A stretch of 62,622 nucleotides of DNA from the NCBI GenBank assembly GCA_017399405.1, contig JAFQCT010000013.1:1-62622 (forward strand), written 5' to 3'. A program made the position numbers and the translations under genes. Source of the stretch: Clostridia bacterium. Lineage in GTDB: Bacteria > Bacillota > Clostridia > Oscillospirales > Acutalibacteraceae. Shown here in pieces: positions 34,310-43,040 of the stretch. Position 1 is the first letter of the stretch. The number at the start of each line of letters is the position of its first letter. The notes below the pieces were generated by a model, which was given only the letters and a program-made list of their open reading frames with translations, did not search any database and was not told where the DNA came from.

Positions 34310-36730
34310 ATGTACAACTTCACAGGATTTAGTGAAAAAGCAAATATGTGTCTTAACAAAGCAGTTGAGGTGGCAGAGGATTCAGGTCACACATATATAG
34401 GCAGTGAGCATATTTTGTTAGGGCTTTTAGACAGTACTGACTCTGTTGCAGGCAAAATTCTTGCAAACAGGGGGGTAACATACAAAAAAGTTTACGATTT
34501 AATTCGCGAAACGGTGGGCACGGGAATGCCAACTGAACTTACCCCGGCCGATTTTACTCCACGAAGCAAACATATTATTGAAAGTGCCCTGATGCTTGCA
34601 AATACAATGAAACAATCCCTTGCGGGTACTGAACACTTGCTTATTTCGATTTGTCGTGAGGGTAACGGTTACGCGTGTCAACTTTTGACCCGTGCAGGCA
34701 CAACCACAACTGCACTCTTAAAAGATTTGGCAAACAATGTAAGTAATCCTAAATCCGCCAACAAACCATCAAAAGACAATAAATCAAACTCACAACTCCA
34801 AAAATATGCCCGTGATTTAACTGCTCTTGCAAAAGAGAATAAAATCGACCCGGTAGTTGGCCGCGAAAAAGAAATACAAAGGGTTATTCAGATTTTATCC
34901 CGTAGAAGCAAGAACAATCCTTGTTTAATCGGTGAACCGGGTGTAGGTAAAACTGCAATTGCCGAGGGGTTAGCACTTCGTATTGCCAACGGTCAAGTGC
35001 CTGAACTTCTTAAAGATAAGCGAATTTTATCGCTTGACTTAACGGGAATGGTGGCAGGCACAAAATATCGTGGTGATTTTGAGGAACGCATTAAAGGTGT
35101 AGTTGACGAGGTTATTAACTCAACTGATATAATCCTTTTTATTGACGAGGTGCATACTCTTATTGGTGCAGGTAGTGCAGAGGGTGCAGTTGATGTGGCG
35201 AATATCTTAAAACCATCACTCGCCCGTGGGGAGTTGCAACTTATCGGTGCTACTACTATTGACGAATACCGTAAAAATATTGAAAAAGATGCTGCTCTTG
35301 AACGCAGATTTCAGCCCGTAACTGTTGACGAGCCAAGCGTTGAAGATGCAATTCAAATTCTTAAGGGTATTCGCGATAAATACGAGGCACACCATAAAGT
35401 GAAGATTACTGATGATGCAATAGTAAGTGCTGTTAATCTTTCTGCACGGTATATCGGCGACAGATTTTTGCCCGATAAAGCTATTGACTTAATTGACGAG
35501 GCATCTTCAAAAGTTCGTCTTGATTCTGCTGTGCCACCACCTGAAATCAAAGAAATGGAAAAAAGGTTAGAGCAGATTTCAGCAGAAAAAGAAATGGCAG
35601 TAAATCAGCAAAATTTTGAGCGTGCTGCAACACTTCGCGATGAAGAAAAAGAACTTACTCAAAAATACAATACAGAAAAAGCAAAGTGGCAGTCAGAGGA
35701 CTCCGCTCGCGAAAAACAAGTGACAGAAGCTGAGATTGCACAGATTGTATCTGAATGGACAGGTGTGCCAACCACACAAATGACCGAAGAAGAAAGTGAA
35801 CGCTTGCTTCGTATGGAAGATGAACTTCATAAACGAATTGTAGGACAAGAAAAAGCAGTAAAAGCAGTAGCAAAAGCAATCCGTAGGGGTCGTGCAGGGC
35901 TTAAAGACCCTAAAAGACCAATTGGCACATTCCTTTTTTGTGGTCCTACGGGTGTGGGTAAAACTGAACTTACAAAGGCTTTAGCTTCTACTATGTTCGG
36001 TGACGATAACGCTATGATAAGACTTGATATGAGTGAGTTTATGGAAAAGCACACCGTGTCAAAACTTATTGGCTCGCCACCCGGTTATGTTGGGTTTGAT
36101 GAAGGTGGTCAATTAACAGAAAAAGTCCGCAGAAAGCCATATTCTGTAATCCTTTTTGATGAAATTGAAAAAGCACACCCTGATGTTTTTAATGCACTTC
36201 TGCAAATTCTTGATGACGGTATTTTAACTGACTCTCAAGGCAGACGAGTAGATTTTAAGAACTGTGTAATTATAATGACATCAAATGTAGGTGCAAGACT
36301 TATCAATGAAGAAAAGGCAACATTCGGTTTTGTGGCAAATGAGAATGACCGCACTGACGAGAAAATCAAAGAAGCGGTTATGGGCGAACTTAAACACACA
36401 TTCCGCCCTGAATTTCTTAACCGTATTGACGATATAATCGTTTTTAACAGACTTACCGAAGAAGATATTAAAAACATAGCGAAAAATCTTTTAGGAGCAT
36501 TAGAAAAGCGTTTAAGCCATATTGAAATCACAGTTAAATTTGACGAAAGTGTAGTTGATTTCGTCTCAAAAGCAGGTTACGACAAAATCTATGGTGCAAG
36601 ACCGTTAAAGCGTACAATCCAAAGCAAAATTGAAGATACCTTGTCTGAAAAAATTCTTGAAAAATCCATAGAAAAGGGCAAGTCTTATACTTGCAGTTGT
36701 GATGAAAACGGAAACCTTGTTATAGAATAA
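34310..36730 (+). CDS. clpC: ClpC AAA+ unfoldase (Clp protease ATPase)
   Basis: 806 residues from the ATG at 34310, with AAGGAG 8 nt before it. A double Clp N-domain (1-145) is followed by D1 with [10 protein letters not shown] and [13 protein letters not shown], a middle domain (about 410-470, with a UVR-like [14 protein letters not shown]) and D2 with [10 protein letters not shown] and [16 protein letters not shown]-terminal sensor-2 region closes the chain. It unfolds McsB-marked proteins for ClpP. No CtsR box lies directly upstream, so control depends on read-through from the ctsR promoter or an unseen promoter. Confidence 0.97.
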   Translation: MYNFTGFSEKANMCLNKAVEVAEDSGHTYIGSEHILLGLLDSTDSVAGKILANRGVTYKKVYDLIRETVGTGMPTELTPADFTPRSKHIIESALMLANTMKQSLAGTEHLLISICREGNGYACQLLTRAGTTTTALLKDLANNVSNPKSANKPSKDNKSNSQLQKYARDLTALAKENKIDPVVGREKEIQRVIQILSRRSKNNPCLIGEPGVGKTAIAEGLALRIANGQVPELLKDKRILSLDLTGMVAGTKYRGDFEERIKGVVDEVINSTDIILFIDEVHTLIGAGSAEGAVDVANILKPSLARGELQLIGATTIDEYRKNIEKDAALERRFQPVTVDEPSVEDAIQILKGIRDKYEAHHKVKITDDAIVSAVNLSARYIGDRFLPDKAIDLIDEASSKVRLDSAVPPPEIKEMEKRLEQISAEKEMAVNQQNFERAATLRDEEKELTQKYNTEKAKWQSEDSAREKQVTEAEIAQIVSEWTGVPTTQMTEEESERLLRMEDELHKRIVGQEKAVKAVAKAIRRGRAGLKDPKRPIGTFLFCGPTGVGKTELTKALASTMFGDDNAMIRLDMSEFMEKHTVSKLIGSPPGYVGFDEGGQLTEKVRRKPYSVILFDEIEKAHPDVFNALLQILDDGILTDSQGRRVDFKNCVIIMTSNVGARLINEEKATFGFVANENDRTDEKIKEAVMGELKHTFRPEFLNRIDDIIVFNRLTEEDIKNIAKNLLGALEKRLSHIEITVKFDESVVDFVSKAGYDKIYGARPLKRTIQSKIEDTLSEKILEKSIEKGKSYTCSCDENGNLVIE

Positions 36731-36778
36731 CAAAATTGAGTTTTCGAAATAAGTGTAAAATAGAAAGTGGAAAACGAA

Positions 36779-36842
36779 TGTGCCACCCTGAACGCAGTGG
36801 AGGGTCTCATTGAGATTCTTCGCTACGCTCAGAATGACACTA
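36779..36842. repeat. Widespread CATTCTGAGCG-type intergenic repeat
   Basis: Read on the minus strand: TGTCATTCTGAGCGTAGCG, AAGAATCTC, then GAGACCCTCCACTGCG and CAGGGTGGCA. I recognise this as a repeat seen in many unrelated bacterial genomes. The gap from 36731 to 36939 also has a TTGAG-TTTGTC word (complement at 36853-36866). Confidence 0.8.
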
Positions 36843-36870
36843 TAAGTCTGTTAGACAAACTCAAATTTAC

Positions 36871-36899
36871 TTGACTTTTTTGCTATACTCATATATAAT
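36871..36899 (+). promoter_or_regulatory. Promoter of the Fur-family gene and permease
   Basis: TTGACT (36871-36876), 17 nt and TATAAT (36894-36899). The operator palindrome overlaps the -10. Confidence 0.85.
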
Positions 36900-36919
36900 T
36901 TGAAAATGAATTTCAAATT
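36897..36919. promoter_or_regulatory. Perfect palindromic operator for the Fur-family regulator
   Basis: AATTTGAAA-ATGAA-TTTCAAATT, a perfect 9-5-9 inverted repeat over the -10 and transcription start. Length and AT-rich TGAAA arms fit Fur/Zur/PerR-type boxes, so autoregulation is likely. Confidence 0.75.
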
Positions 36920-36939
36920 CAAATATGAAAGGTTATTTT

Positions 36940-37341
36940 ATGAGTTACGAGACAAAACAGAGTAAATTAGTTTATGAATTTTTAGAAAAAAATCCTCACA
37001 AGCATTTTTCGGCAGAGGATGTATATTTTGCACTTATCAAAGATGGTGGTCACATTGGCAGAACTACCGTTTACCGTCAGTTAGACCGTTTAGTTCTTGA
37101 GAACAAGGCAAGAAAGTTTATTACAGGTGAAAACGAGGCTTGTTGTTATCAGTTATTAAGTGAAGAATGTCACAATCATTATCACCTTAAATGTTCAAAT
37201 TGTGGTGAGTTAATTCATACTGAGTGTGATTTTCTTGATAAACTTGCAAGTCACATTTTTGCTGACCACAAATTCACCCTTGATGGTTCAAAAACTGTGC
37301 TTTACGGTACTTGCAGTAAATGTGGAGGTGCGAAAATATGA
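36940..37341 (+). CDS. Fur-family metal-responsive repressor
   Basis: 133 residues from the ATG at 36940, preceded by GAAAGG. The winged helix has HIGRTTVYRQLDRL. The metal part has HNHYHLKCSNCGELIH and a C-terminal CSKCGG, giving two CxxC pairs that would bind structural zinc. His-rich HNHYH suggests a sensing site of the Fur or Zur type. Its stop overlaps the start of the permease gene (ATGA), so the regulator and permease form one unit. The metal sensed cannot be fixed from sequence. Confidence 0.9.
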   Translation: MSYETKQSKLVYEFLEKNPHKHFSAEDVYFALIKDGGHIGRTTVYRQLDRLVLENKARKFITGENEACCYQLLSEECHNHYHLKCSNCGELIHTECDFLDKLASHIFADHKFTLDGSKTVLYGTCSKCGGAKI

Positions 37342-38234
37342 CATTTTTACACGCTCATGTGGAAGTACCTATTTATTCTGCACAAGGATTTTTTGATGTG
37401 ATTTTTGAGTCAGTGCTTCACTCACTTAAAATACTCCCCTTTTTATTTGTTGCGTTTCTTGTTATTGAATTTCTTGAACACAAGGCACAGGATAAAATTA
37501 AGCACATTTTTACCCGTGCAGGTGCTTTGGGTCCTATGGTTGCAACGGTATTAGGTTGTATTCCACAATGCGGATTTTCAGTAATGAGTGCAAATCTTTA
37601 TTCAAGCGGTATAATCACCCTTGGCACTCTTATTGCAGTTTTTCTTGCCACATCTGACGAAGCAATTATACTTCTTGCCACTGCTCATAACGGTAGTTTT
37701 GAAATTTTTAAGCTTCTTGTTGCAAAAATTATAATTGCACTTTTCTTTGGTTATCTGATTTATTTTATCGAGAAAAAAACGCACAATCACCACCATCATC
37801 ACCACTCTCACGACCTTTGTGAGCAAGACCATTGTGGTTGTGAAGAAAATGGTAAGATTTTGCGTCCTGCACTTATTCACACAGTAAAAGTGTTTGGATT
37901 TTTACTTTTATTCACCGTTATAATTGACCTTTTTGTAGCGTTTATCGGCACAGACGCACTTTCACATTTATTGTTGTCAGAGTCTATATTCCAACCACTT
38001 TTGTCTGCGATTATAGGGTTTATTCCTAACTGTGCATCGTCTGTGCTTTTAACTCAGCTATATATTGAGGGCACGCTTACATTCGGCTCACTGATTGCAG
38101 GTCTTTGCACTAACGCAGGGGCAGGATTACTTGTTTTGTTCCGCAACAAATCTAAATTCAAAGAAAACCTTAAAATCATCGGTATTCTTTACGCTTGTTC
38201 AGTAATTCCCGGAATAATTTTGCACATAATTTAA
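37338..38234 (+). CDS. ArsP_2/SO_0444-type metal(loid) efflux permease
   Basis: 298 residues from the ATG at 37338, preceded by GGAGGT. About eight helices fall in two halves. Each half has a Cys-containing loop in a helix (GCIPQCGFSVMSANLY and GFIPNCASSVLLTQLY), the repeat motif of this permease family. Between them lies a cytosolic or external loop with HNHHHHHHSHDLCEQDHCGC, an obvious metal-binding stretch. Annotated relatives are linked to arsenic or to copper/zinc efflux. Co-expression with a Fur-type gene favours a metal cation. Confidence 0.85.
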   Translation: MTFLHAHVEVPIYSAQGFFDVIFESVLHSLKILPFLFVAFLVIEFLEHKAQDKIKHIFTRAGALGPMVATVLGCIPQCGFSVMSANLYSSGIITLGTLIAVFLATSDEAIILLATAHNGSFEIFKLLVAKIIIALFFGYLIYFIEKKTHNHHHHHHSHDLCEQDHCGCEENGKILRPALIHTVKVFGFLLLFTVIIDLFVAFIGTDALSHLLLSESIFQPLLSAIIGFIPNCASSVLLTQLYIEGTLTFGSLIAGLCTNAGAGLLVLFRNKSKFKENLKIIGILYACSVIPGIILHII

Positions 38235-38245
38235 TTAAATAATTC

Positions 38246-38274
38246 TTTACTTTCAAGCTTTAATGTGCTAAAAT
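38246..38274 (+). promoter_or_regulatory. Promoter of the TrpR-like gene cluster
   Basis: TTTACT (38246-38251), 17 nt and TAAAAT (38269-38274), followed by CGGAGG and the ATG at 38311. Confidence 0.6.
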
Positions 38275-38310
38275 GTTAAAGGAAAATAAACTTTTCGGAG
38301 GTTTATAAAA

Positions 38311-38595
38311 ATGGGAATTGATTTTAGAAACGAAAATACAGATTTTCTTGTAAAATGTATTATGGAATTAAAAAACGAAGACGAGTGCTATGCTTTTTTT
38401 GAAGACCTTTGCACAGTAAATGAATTTCATTCAATGGCACAGCGTTGTGTTGTTGCAAAAATGCTTTCAGAAAAGAAAGTTTATAACGATATCGTAAAAG
38501 AAACAGGTGCTTCAACAGCAACTATCAGTCGTGTAAACCGTTCACTTCAGTATGGTGCTGACGGTTACGAAAAGATTTTTGAAAGAGTAAAATAA
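38311..38595 (+). CDS. YerC/YecD-family TrpR-like DNA-binding protein
   Basis: 94 residues, the normal family length. All helical, with a TrpR-type helix-turn-helix (VYNDIVKETGASTATISRVN) preceded by FHSMAQRCVVAKML. Known relatives are TrpR-fold regulators of poorly known target. Its stop overlaps the methyltransferase ATG (TAATG), so it leads a four-gene operon ending with Hsp33 and a small protein. Confidence 0.9.
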   Translation: MGIDFRNENTDFLVKCIMELKNEDECYAFFEDLCTVNEFHSMAQRCVVAKMLSEKKVYNDIVKETGASTATISRVNRSLQYGADGYEKIFERVK

Positions 38596-39368
38596 TGAGT
38601 TACGGTATTTTTTCATCAGTTTATGATATTTTAACTGAAAATGTAGAGTACGAAAAAATCCAGAATAAAATCTGCTCTCTGTTACACAAAAACGGTGTTG
38701 ACGGAGGGCTTTTGCTTGACCTTGGTTGTGGTACAGGTACACTTGCGTTTTTACTTGAAAACAAAGGTTACGATGTAATCGGCGTTGACGCAAGTGAAGA
38801 TATGCTTATGGTGGCAAATGAGAAAAAGTATGAAGAAAACTCAAACACCATGTTCTTGTGTCAAAAAGCCGAAAACCTTGATTTGTTTGGCACTATTGAC
38901 TGTGCGGTTTCAGTTCTTGACACTATAAATCATATTGACACAATAGAAAAAGTGCAAAAAGCAATCGAAAAAGTTTCACTTTTTATGAATATGGGTGGAA
39001 TATTTATTTTTGATATAAACACACCATACAAGCACGAAAATATACTCGGCAACAACACTTTTATTTATGATATGGATGAGGTTTATTGTGCTTGGCAGAA
39101 TTCTTATGACAAAGAAAACGCCACTACAAATATTGACCTTGATTTCTTTATTAAAAATGAAGATGACGAGTGTTACGAGCGTTACAGCGAAAGTTTCTCT
39201 GAATACGCGTACACACCACAGAAAATACTTAAAATTCTTGAAAACTGCGGATTTGAAGTGTTAAATACTTATGACGATTACAGCGATAATCCCGTAAATG
39301 CAGAAACTCAGCGTATTACGGTTGTTGCTAAAAAAATAAAGACTATATTTAAGGATGAATTAAAATGA
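38595..39368 (+). CDS. Class I SAM-dependent methyltransferase
   Basis: 257 residues. LLDLGCGTGTLAFLLE is motif I (SAM-binding Gly loop), IGVDASEDMLMVA holds the acidic residue for the ribose hydroxyls, and ISVLDTIN-like CAVSVLDTINHI is motif IV. The C-terminal part resembles small-molecule methyltransferases of the YodH/UbiE type. Substrate unknown. The gene overlaps both neighbours by 1-4 nt. Confidence 0.88.
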   Translation: MSYGIFSSVYDILTENVEYEKIQNKICSLLHKNGVDGGLLLDLGCGTGTLAFLLENKGYDVIGVDASEDMLMVANEKKYEENSNTMFLCQKAENLDLFGTIDCAVSVLDTINHIDTIEKVQKAIEKVSLFMNMGGIFIFDINTPYKHENILGNNTFIYDMDEVYCAWQNSYDKENATTNIDLDFFIKNEDDECYERYSESFSEYAYTPQKILKILENCGFEVLNTYDDYSDNPVNAETQRITVVAKKIKTIFKDELK

Positions 39369-40246
39369 ACGAATTAGTCAGAATGATATCAGAAGACGGT
39401 ACACTTTACTGTCTTGCTCTTAACTCAACAGAAATGGTTAAAGAAATGCAGAACATTCACAACACAAGCAAAGTTTGTTCTGCTGCTTTAGGTCGTCTTA
39501 TTACAGGGGCATCTATGATGGGTGTACTCTTAAAAGGCGACAAAGACACACTTACACTTAAACTCAGCGGTGGCGGACCAGCTTCTCCTGTTGTTGCAGT
39601 TGCAAATTCAAAAGGTCAGGTTAAAGGTTATGTAGGTGATTCAAGAGTTAATTTACCACTTAACTCAAAAGGCAAACTTGATGTTTCAGGTGCTATCGGC
39701 AAAAACGGATTTTTAACTGTTATTAAGGATTTAGGTCTTAAGGAGCCATACTGTGCACAGACTCCAATCATTTCAGGCGAGGTTGCAGAAGATATTACCG
39801 CTTATTACGCTACAAGTGAGCAGACACCAACCGTTTGTGCTTTAGGTGTGCTTGTAAATCCCGAAACAGAAGAAGTTTTACTTGCAGGCGGATTTTTAAT
39901 TCAGTTACTCCCTACCGCAGATGACGAGACAATTACACTTGTTGAAAAGGGATTAGAAAACATTAAACCTGTTACAACAATGCTTGCAGAGGGTCTTACA
40001 CCACAGCAGATTTGCGAAACAGTACTCCCTGAATTTTCAATGCAAGTTCTTGATACACAATATGTTGAATACAAATGTGATTGTAGCGTTGAACGCGTTA
40101 CAAGAGCGTTAATTGGTGCAGGTGAAGATGGACTTCGTGAAATGGCAGAAGACGAAAACACAGAGGTTTGTTGCCATTTCTGTAATAAGAAATATAACTT
40201 CTCAAGAGAAAAGATTTTGAAATTACTAAAAGAGGCTTCAAAATAA
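39365..40246 (+). CDS. hslO: Hsp33 redox-regulated chaperone
   Basis: 293 residues. SGGGPASPVVAVANSKGQVKG and the GNxxL-type core match the Hsp33 dimer domain. The C-terminal zinc switch has CDCS (around 239) and CHFC (around 269), the CxC plus CxxC set that releases zinc and activates the chaperone on oxidation. Cytosolic. It overlaps the methyltransferase by 4 nt and the next ORF by 1 nt. Confidence 0.95.
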   Translation: MNELVRMISEDGTLYCLALNSTEMVKEMQNIHNTSKVCSAALGRLITGASMMGVLLKGDKDTLTLKLSGGGPASPVVAVANSKGQVKGYVGDSRVNLPLNSKGKLDVSGAIGKNGFLTVIKDLGLKEPYCAQTPIISGEVAEDITAYYATSEQTPTVCALGVLVNPETEEVLLAGGFLIQLLPTADDETITLVEKGLENIKPVTTMLAEGLTPQQICETVLPEFSMQVLDTQYVEYKCDCSVERVTRALIGAGEDGLREMAEDENTEVCCHFCNKKYNFSREKILKLLKEASK

Positions 40247-40494
40247 TGGAAAATATCCGAATTGAAAAAATATTTATTCATAACAACTATTTATATGCAA
40301 AAGTTTCAAGTGGCAATTTTGATAAAGTGTATCGTTCAGGTATGAGTGTTTCTTGGGATGAAGAAACAACTGCACTATATTATAATGGTCGTGAAACAAC
40401 GAACGATAATAAAGTCGATATTATAATTAAGGCTGTATCAAATGAATATGGGATTAACTTAATTATTGATGAAAGCACAATTGTTGAAATATAA
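40246..40494 (+). CDS. Small hypothetical protein
   Basis: 82 residues, overlapping the hslO stop by 1 nt (TAATG), which supports translation. It has alternating beta strands (KIFIHNNYLYAKV and INLIIDESTIVEI) and no signal or membrane segment. No family recognised. Confidence 0.6.
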   Translation: MENIRIEKIFIHNNYLYAKVSSGNFDKVYRSGMSVSWDEETTALYYNGRETTNDNKVDIIIKAVSNEYGINLIIDESTIVEI

Positions 40495-40496
40495 TT

Positions 40497-40565
40497 TTGT
40501 AGAGGACGCTGACCACAGCGTCCCGTTTGTTTTTTCGGGCGGGCACAGAGACCCATCCCTACAAG
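40497..40565. repeat. Pair of TGTAGGG-type palindromic elements, one inverted
   Basis: TGTAGAGGACGCTG/CAGCGTCCC forms one hairpin. CGGGCGGGCAC... to CCCATCCCTACA is a second copy whose TGTAGGG head is on the minus strand. They share the head of elements at 34072 and 62441. Confidence 0.65.
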
Positions 40566-40605
40566 AGTACCTTTCTGTGTGAAACTTTTATAATCCGCAA
40601 CGCAG

Positions 40606-40643
40606 TTCCGACACTCTCCATTTTGCGTTTTGCACTTTACACT
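40606..40643. repeat. TTTTGCGTTTTGCACT-type dispersed repeat
   Basis: Short direct words (TTTTGC and TGCACTTTACACT) are related to the GCAGAGTGCAGA element at 49788. Nothing else is seen in the 40495-40645 gap. Confidence 0.45.
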
Positions 40644-40645
40644 AT

Positions 40646-40684
40646 AAAAAAAGACCGTTGAGTTTTCTCAACGGTCCTTTTTTA
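40646..40684. terminator. Bidirectional terminator between convergent genes
   Basis: GACCGTTGAG pairs CTCAACGGTC around TTTT, with seven A before and seven T after. Confidence 0.92.
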
Positions 40685-40694
40685 TAAAGTAAAA

Positions 40695-40865
40695 TTAGTC
40701 AGCAACTGGAGCTGAAACTGGACAGCTATCTGCACAAGCACCACAATCGATACATGTATCAGCGTCAATTACATAGATGCCATCTCCTTCAGAAATAGCT
40801 TCTACTGGACAATCAGCTACGCAAGCACCACAAGCGATGCAATCATCAGTAATTTTGTATGCCAT
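40695..40865 (-). CDS. 2[4Fe-4S] ferredoxin
   Basis: 56 residues from the ATG at 40865, preceded by GGGAGGG. Two CxxCxxCxxxCP motifs (CIACGACVADCP and CIDCGACADSCP) ligate two 4Fe-4S clusters. This is the classic clostridial electron carrier for pyruvate oxidoreductase, hydrogenase and similar enzymes. It is monocistronic, with a strong terminator 11 nt beyond its stop. Confidence 0.97.
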   Translation of the reverse strand: MAYKITDDCIACGACVADCPVEAISEGDGIYVIDADTCIDCGACADSCPVSAPVAD

Positions 40866-40934
40866 GGTTATGTACCCTCCCTTTATTGGTATATTTACAT
40901 TGTAACATAAAAAATACAAAAATCAAGTACTAAA

Positions 40935-41798
40935 TTATTCAATTCCCTTTAAGGCTTCAAGTTCTTCTTTTTCAACTCTTATATAAGCATCTTTAAGGAT
41001 TTTAACACTGTGGCGGTGGAATACAGCAGGGGCAGCGTCAGGGCGACGGTCAAGTGTTACTTTTAACATTCCTGTAATAAGATTATTTTCGATTACTTTA
41101 CCCTTACCGTCAGGAGTATCAACAATTGCACCAACCTTTGGTGTAACGCGAAGAAGATGCTCATAAGTATCTTGCTCATACTTTAAGCAACACATAAGTC
41201 TGCCACAAGTACCGCTGATTTTTGTAGGATTAAGCGAAAGACCTTGCTCTTTTGCCATTTTAATTGAAACAGGCTGAAAGTCATTTAAGAATGTATTACA
41301 GCAGAAAGGTCTGCCACAAATACCAAATCCGCCAACCATACGAGATTCGTCACGGACACCAATCTGACGAAGTTCAATTCTTGTTCTGAATGCAGATGCC
41401 AAATCCTTTACAAGTTCACGGAAATCAACTCGTCCGTCAGCAGTAAAGTAGAAAAGGAGTTTACTGCGGTCAAAAGTATATTCAACATCAACAAGATTCA
41501 TCTCTAACCCGTGAGCCTCAATTTTGCCCTCACAGATTTTGAATGCCTCTTTTTCTTTTTCTTTATTTTCGGCAAGAGTTTTAACATCTTCTTCTGTTGC
41601 AACACGGATTACTTTTTTAAGAGGTTTTGTAATATCGTCTTCTTGAGTACCGTGATTTGCCTTTGCAACAAGACCACACTCCATACCGCGAACAGTTTCA
41701 ACTATAGCGTAATCGCCTTTATTGAATTGTTTACCGTCAGCGTCAAAATCATAGATTTTTCCGCCTTCCTTAAATCTTATACCAACTGTTTCAATCAT
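40935..41798 (-). CDS. ricT: PSP1-domain protein RicT/YaaT
   Basis: 287 residues. The PSP1 core has CGICGRPFCCNTFL and CGRLMCCLKYEQ, the cysteine set that holds a 4Fe-4S cluster in the Bacillus RicAFT (Y) complex, which affects RNase Y processing and sporulation phosphorelay. It follows holB by 14 nt, the usual holB-ricT order in Firmicutes. Confidence 0.93.
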   Translation of the reverse strand: MIETVGIRFKEGGKIYDFDADGKQFNKGDYAIVETVRGMECGLVAKANHGTQEDDITKPLKKVIRVATEEDVKTLAENKEKEKEAFKICEGKIEAHGLEMNLVDVEYTFDRSKLLFYFTADGRVDFRELVKDLASAFRTRIELRQIGVRDESRMVGGFGICGRPFCCNTFLNDFQPVSIKMAKEQGLSLNPTKISGTCGRLMCCLKYEQDTYEHLLRVTPKVGAIVDTPDGKGKVIENNLITGMLKVTLDRRPDAAPAVFHRHSVKILKDAYIRVEKEELEALKGIE

Positions 41799-41812
41799 AG
41801 ATTTTCTCCTGT

Positions 41813-42682
41813 TTATCTGCCTACAGCCCGTTTGAATTCATAACACATTCTTACAACGAGCAAATTATTATTACAATTTCTGTTGATTGAGTCAATTAAC
41901 TCGTCACACACTCCTACTGATTGTAAAAGTGCTTTTGCAGTTAATGATTTTTGAAGTTTATTGACTTCGGGTTCAAACCTTACTTCTCTTGTGTATCCGC
42001 TTTTACGAACAAGAGCATCGCGGAACACTTCTGAAAGAAGTTCTAAAACACGCTTTGCAAACTGGTTGTTTTTTTGAAAAACCGCAGTTTGCTCCATAAG
42101 TGCCAACTCATTTACATTAAGAAGTGCATTCACAAAGTTTTTAACTGTATCGGCTTCTTTCTCGGTAACTTCTTCATCTGCACTTAAAAGTGAATAAGTC
42201 TGCACGCGTGAAAGCACCGTTTCAAGCATTGTACTTCTTGAAGTTGTTACAATTATGAAATACACATAAGAAGGCGGTTCTTCCAATATTTTAAGAATAG
42301 CATTCTGTGCCTGGTCGTTCATATTATGAGCATTTTTAAGGATATATACCTTACAATCACTCTCATTAGGCACAATAAACGCATCATCACGGATTTGACG
42401 AACTGAATCAACTGCAAAAACCTTGCTTTTGCTTTTAATTACACCATCAGTTTCAAAAATATCAGGATGACCGTCTTTTTGTGCTTTCAGGCAATCGCTA
42501 CACACACCACAAGGCTTTTTCTCCCCTCGGCAAACAAGACAGTTTGCAATAAAACGGGCAAAGTCTGCACCGTCAGTTTCGTTCTGACATTCTATCAGCA
42601 CTCCGTGAGGGAAACTACCTTGCTCAACAGACGAAATCACCTCACTGCTGAGCTTATTGAATTTTGAATTTTCATTCATCAT
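41813..42682 (-). CDS. holB: DNA polymerase III subunit delta'
   Basis: 289 residues. AAA+-like clamp-loader fold with a four-Cys zinc insertion (CLVCRGEKKPCGVCSDC near residue 47) and KVYILKNAHNMNDQAQNAILKILEEPP, the conserved SRC-adjacent helix pair. FIIVTTSRSTMLETVLSRVQ is the sensor and arginine region. The P-loop position (LIECQNETDG) lacks GKT, as expected for a non-ATP-binding delta' subunit. Its ATG overlaps the darA stop (ATGATGA). Confidence 0.92.
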   Translation of the reverse strand: MMNENSKFNKLSSEVISSVEQGSFPHGVLIECQNETDGADFARFIANCLVCRGEKKPCGVCSDCLKAQKDGHPDIFETDGVIKSKSKVFAVDSVRQIRDDAFIVPNESDCKVYILKNAHNMNDQAQNAILKILEEPPSYVYFIIVTTSRSTMLETVLSRVQTYSLLSADEEVTEKEADTVKNFVNALLNVNELALMEQTAVFQKNNQFAKRVLELLSEVFRDALVRKSGYTREVRFEPEVNKLQKSLTAKALLQSVGVCDELIDSINRNCNNNLLVVRMCYEFKRAVGR

Positions 42683-43005
42683 ATTTTATAGAACTGCTCA
42701 ACATCAAGCACAAAAATTGTAGCACCACCTACGGTTACCTCAATAGGCATTGATGAAAGCATTGAATCCCCTATATATGTATTGTTTACAGGTGTGATTT
42801 TTTTGCGTTGACTACTGTATTCACCAACAAGGTCAATTACTTCATCAACCTTTTTATCTTCAACACCGATTAAAAGAGTGATGTTGCCTGCTCGCAAAAA
42901 CCCACCTGATGTAGAAAGTTTTGTTGCCTGATATCCATTTTTAGTAAGATTAGACATAACCGCATTTGCATCATCATTATTGATAATTGCTACAACGAGT
43001 TTCAT
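42679..43005 (-). CDS. darA: Cyclic-di-AMP receptor DarA/PstA
   Basis: 108 residues, the PII-like family length. KLVVAIINNDDANAVMSNL and TSGGFLRAGNITLLIGV match PF06153, whose trimer binds c-di-AMP at subunit interfaces. It precedes holB and ricT, the conserved Firmicutes gene order. The ribosome site is AAGGAGTGA. Confidence 0.95.
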   Translation of the reverse strand: MKLVVAIINNDDANAVMSNLTKNGYQATKLSTSGGFLRAGNITLLIGVEDKKVDEVIDLVGEYSSQRKKITPVNNTYIGDSMLSSMPIEVTVGGATIFVLDVEQFYKI

Positions 43006-43040
43006 AAAATCACTCCTTTTATTTTATAACAATCTAAAAA

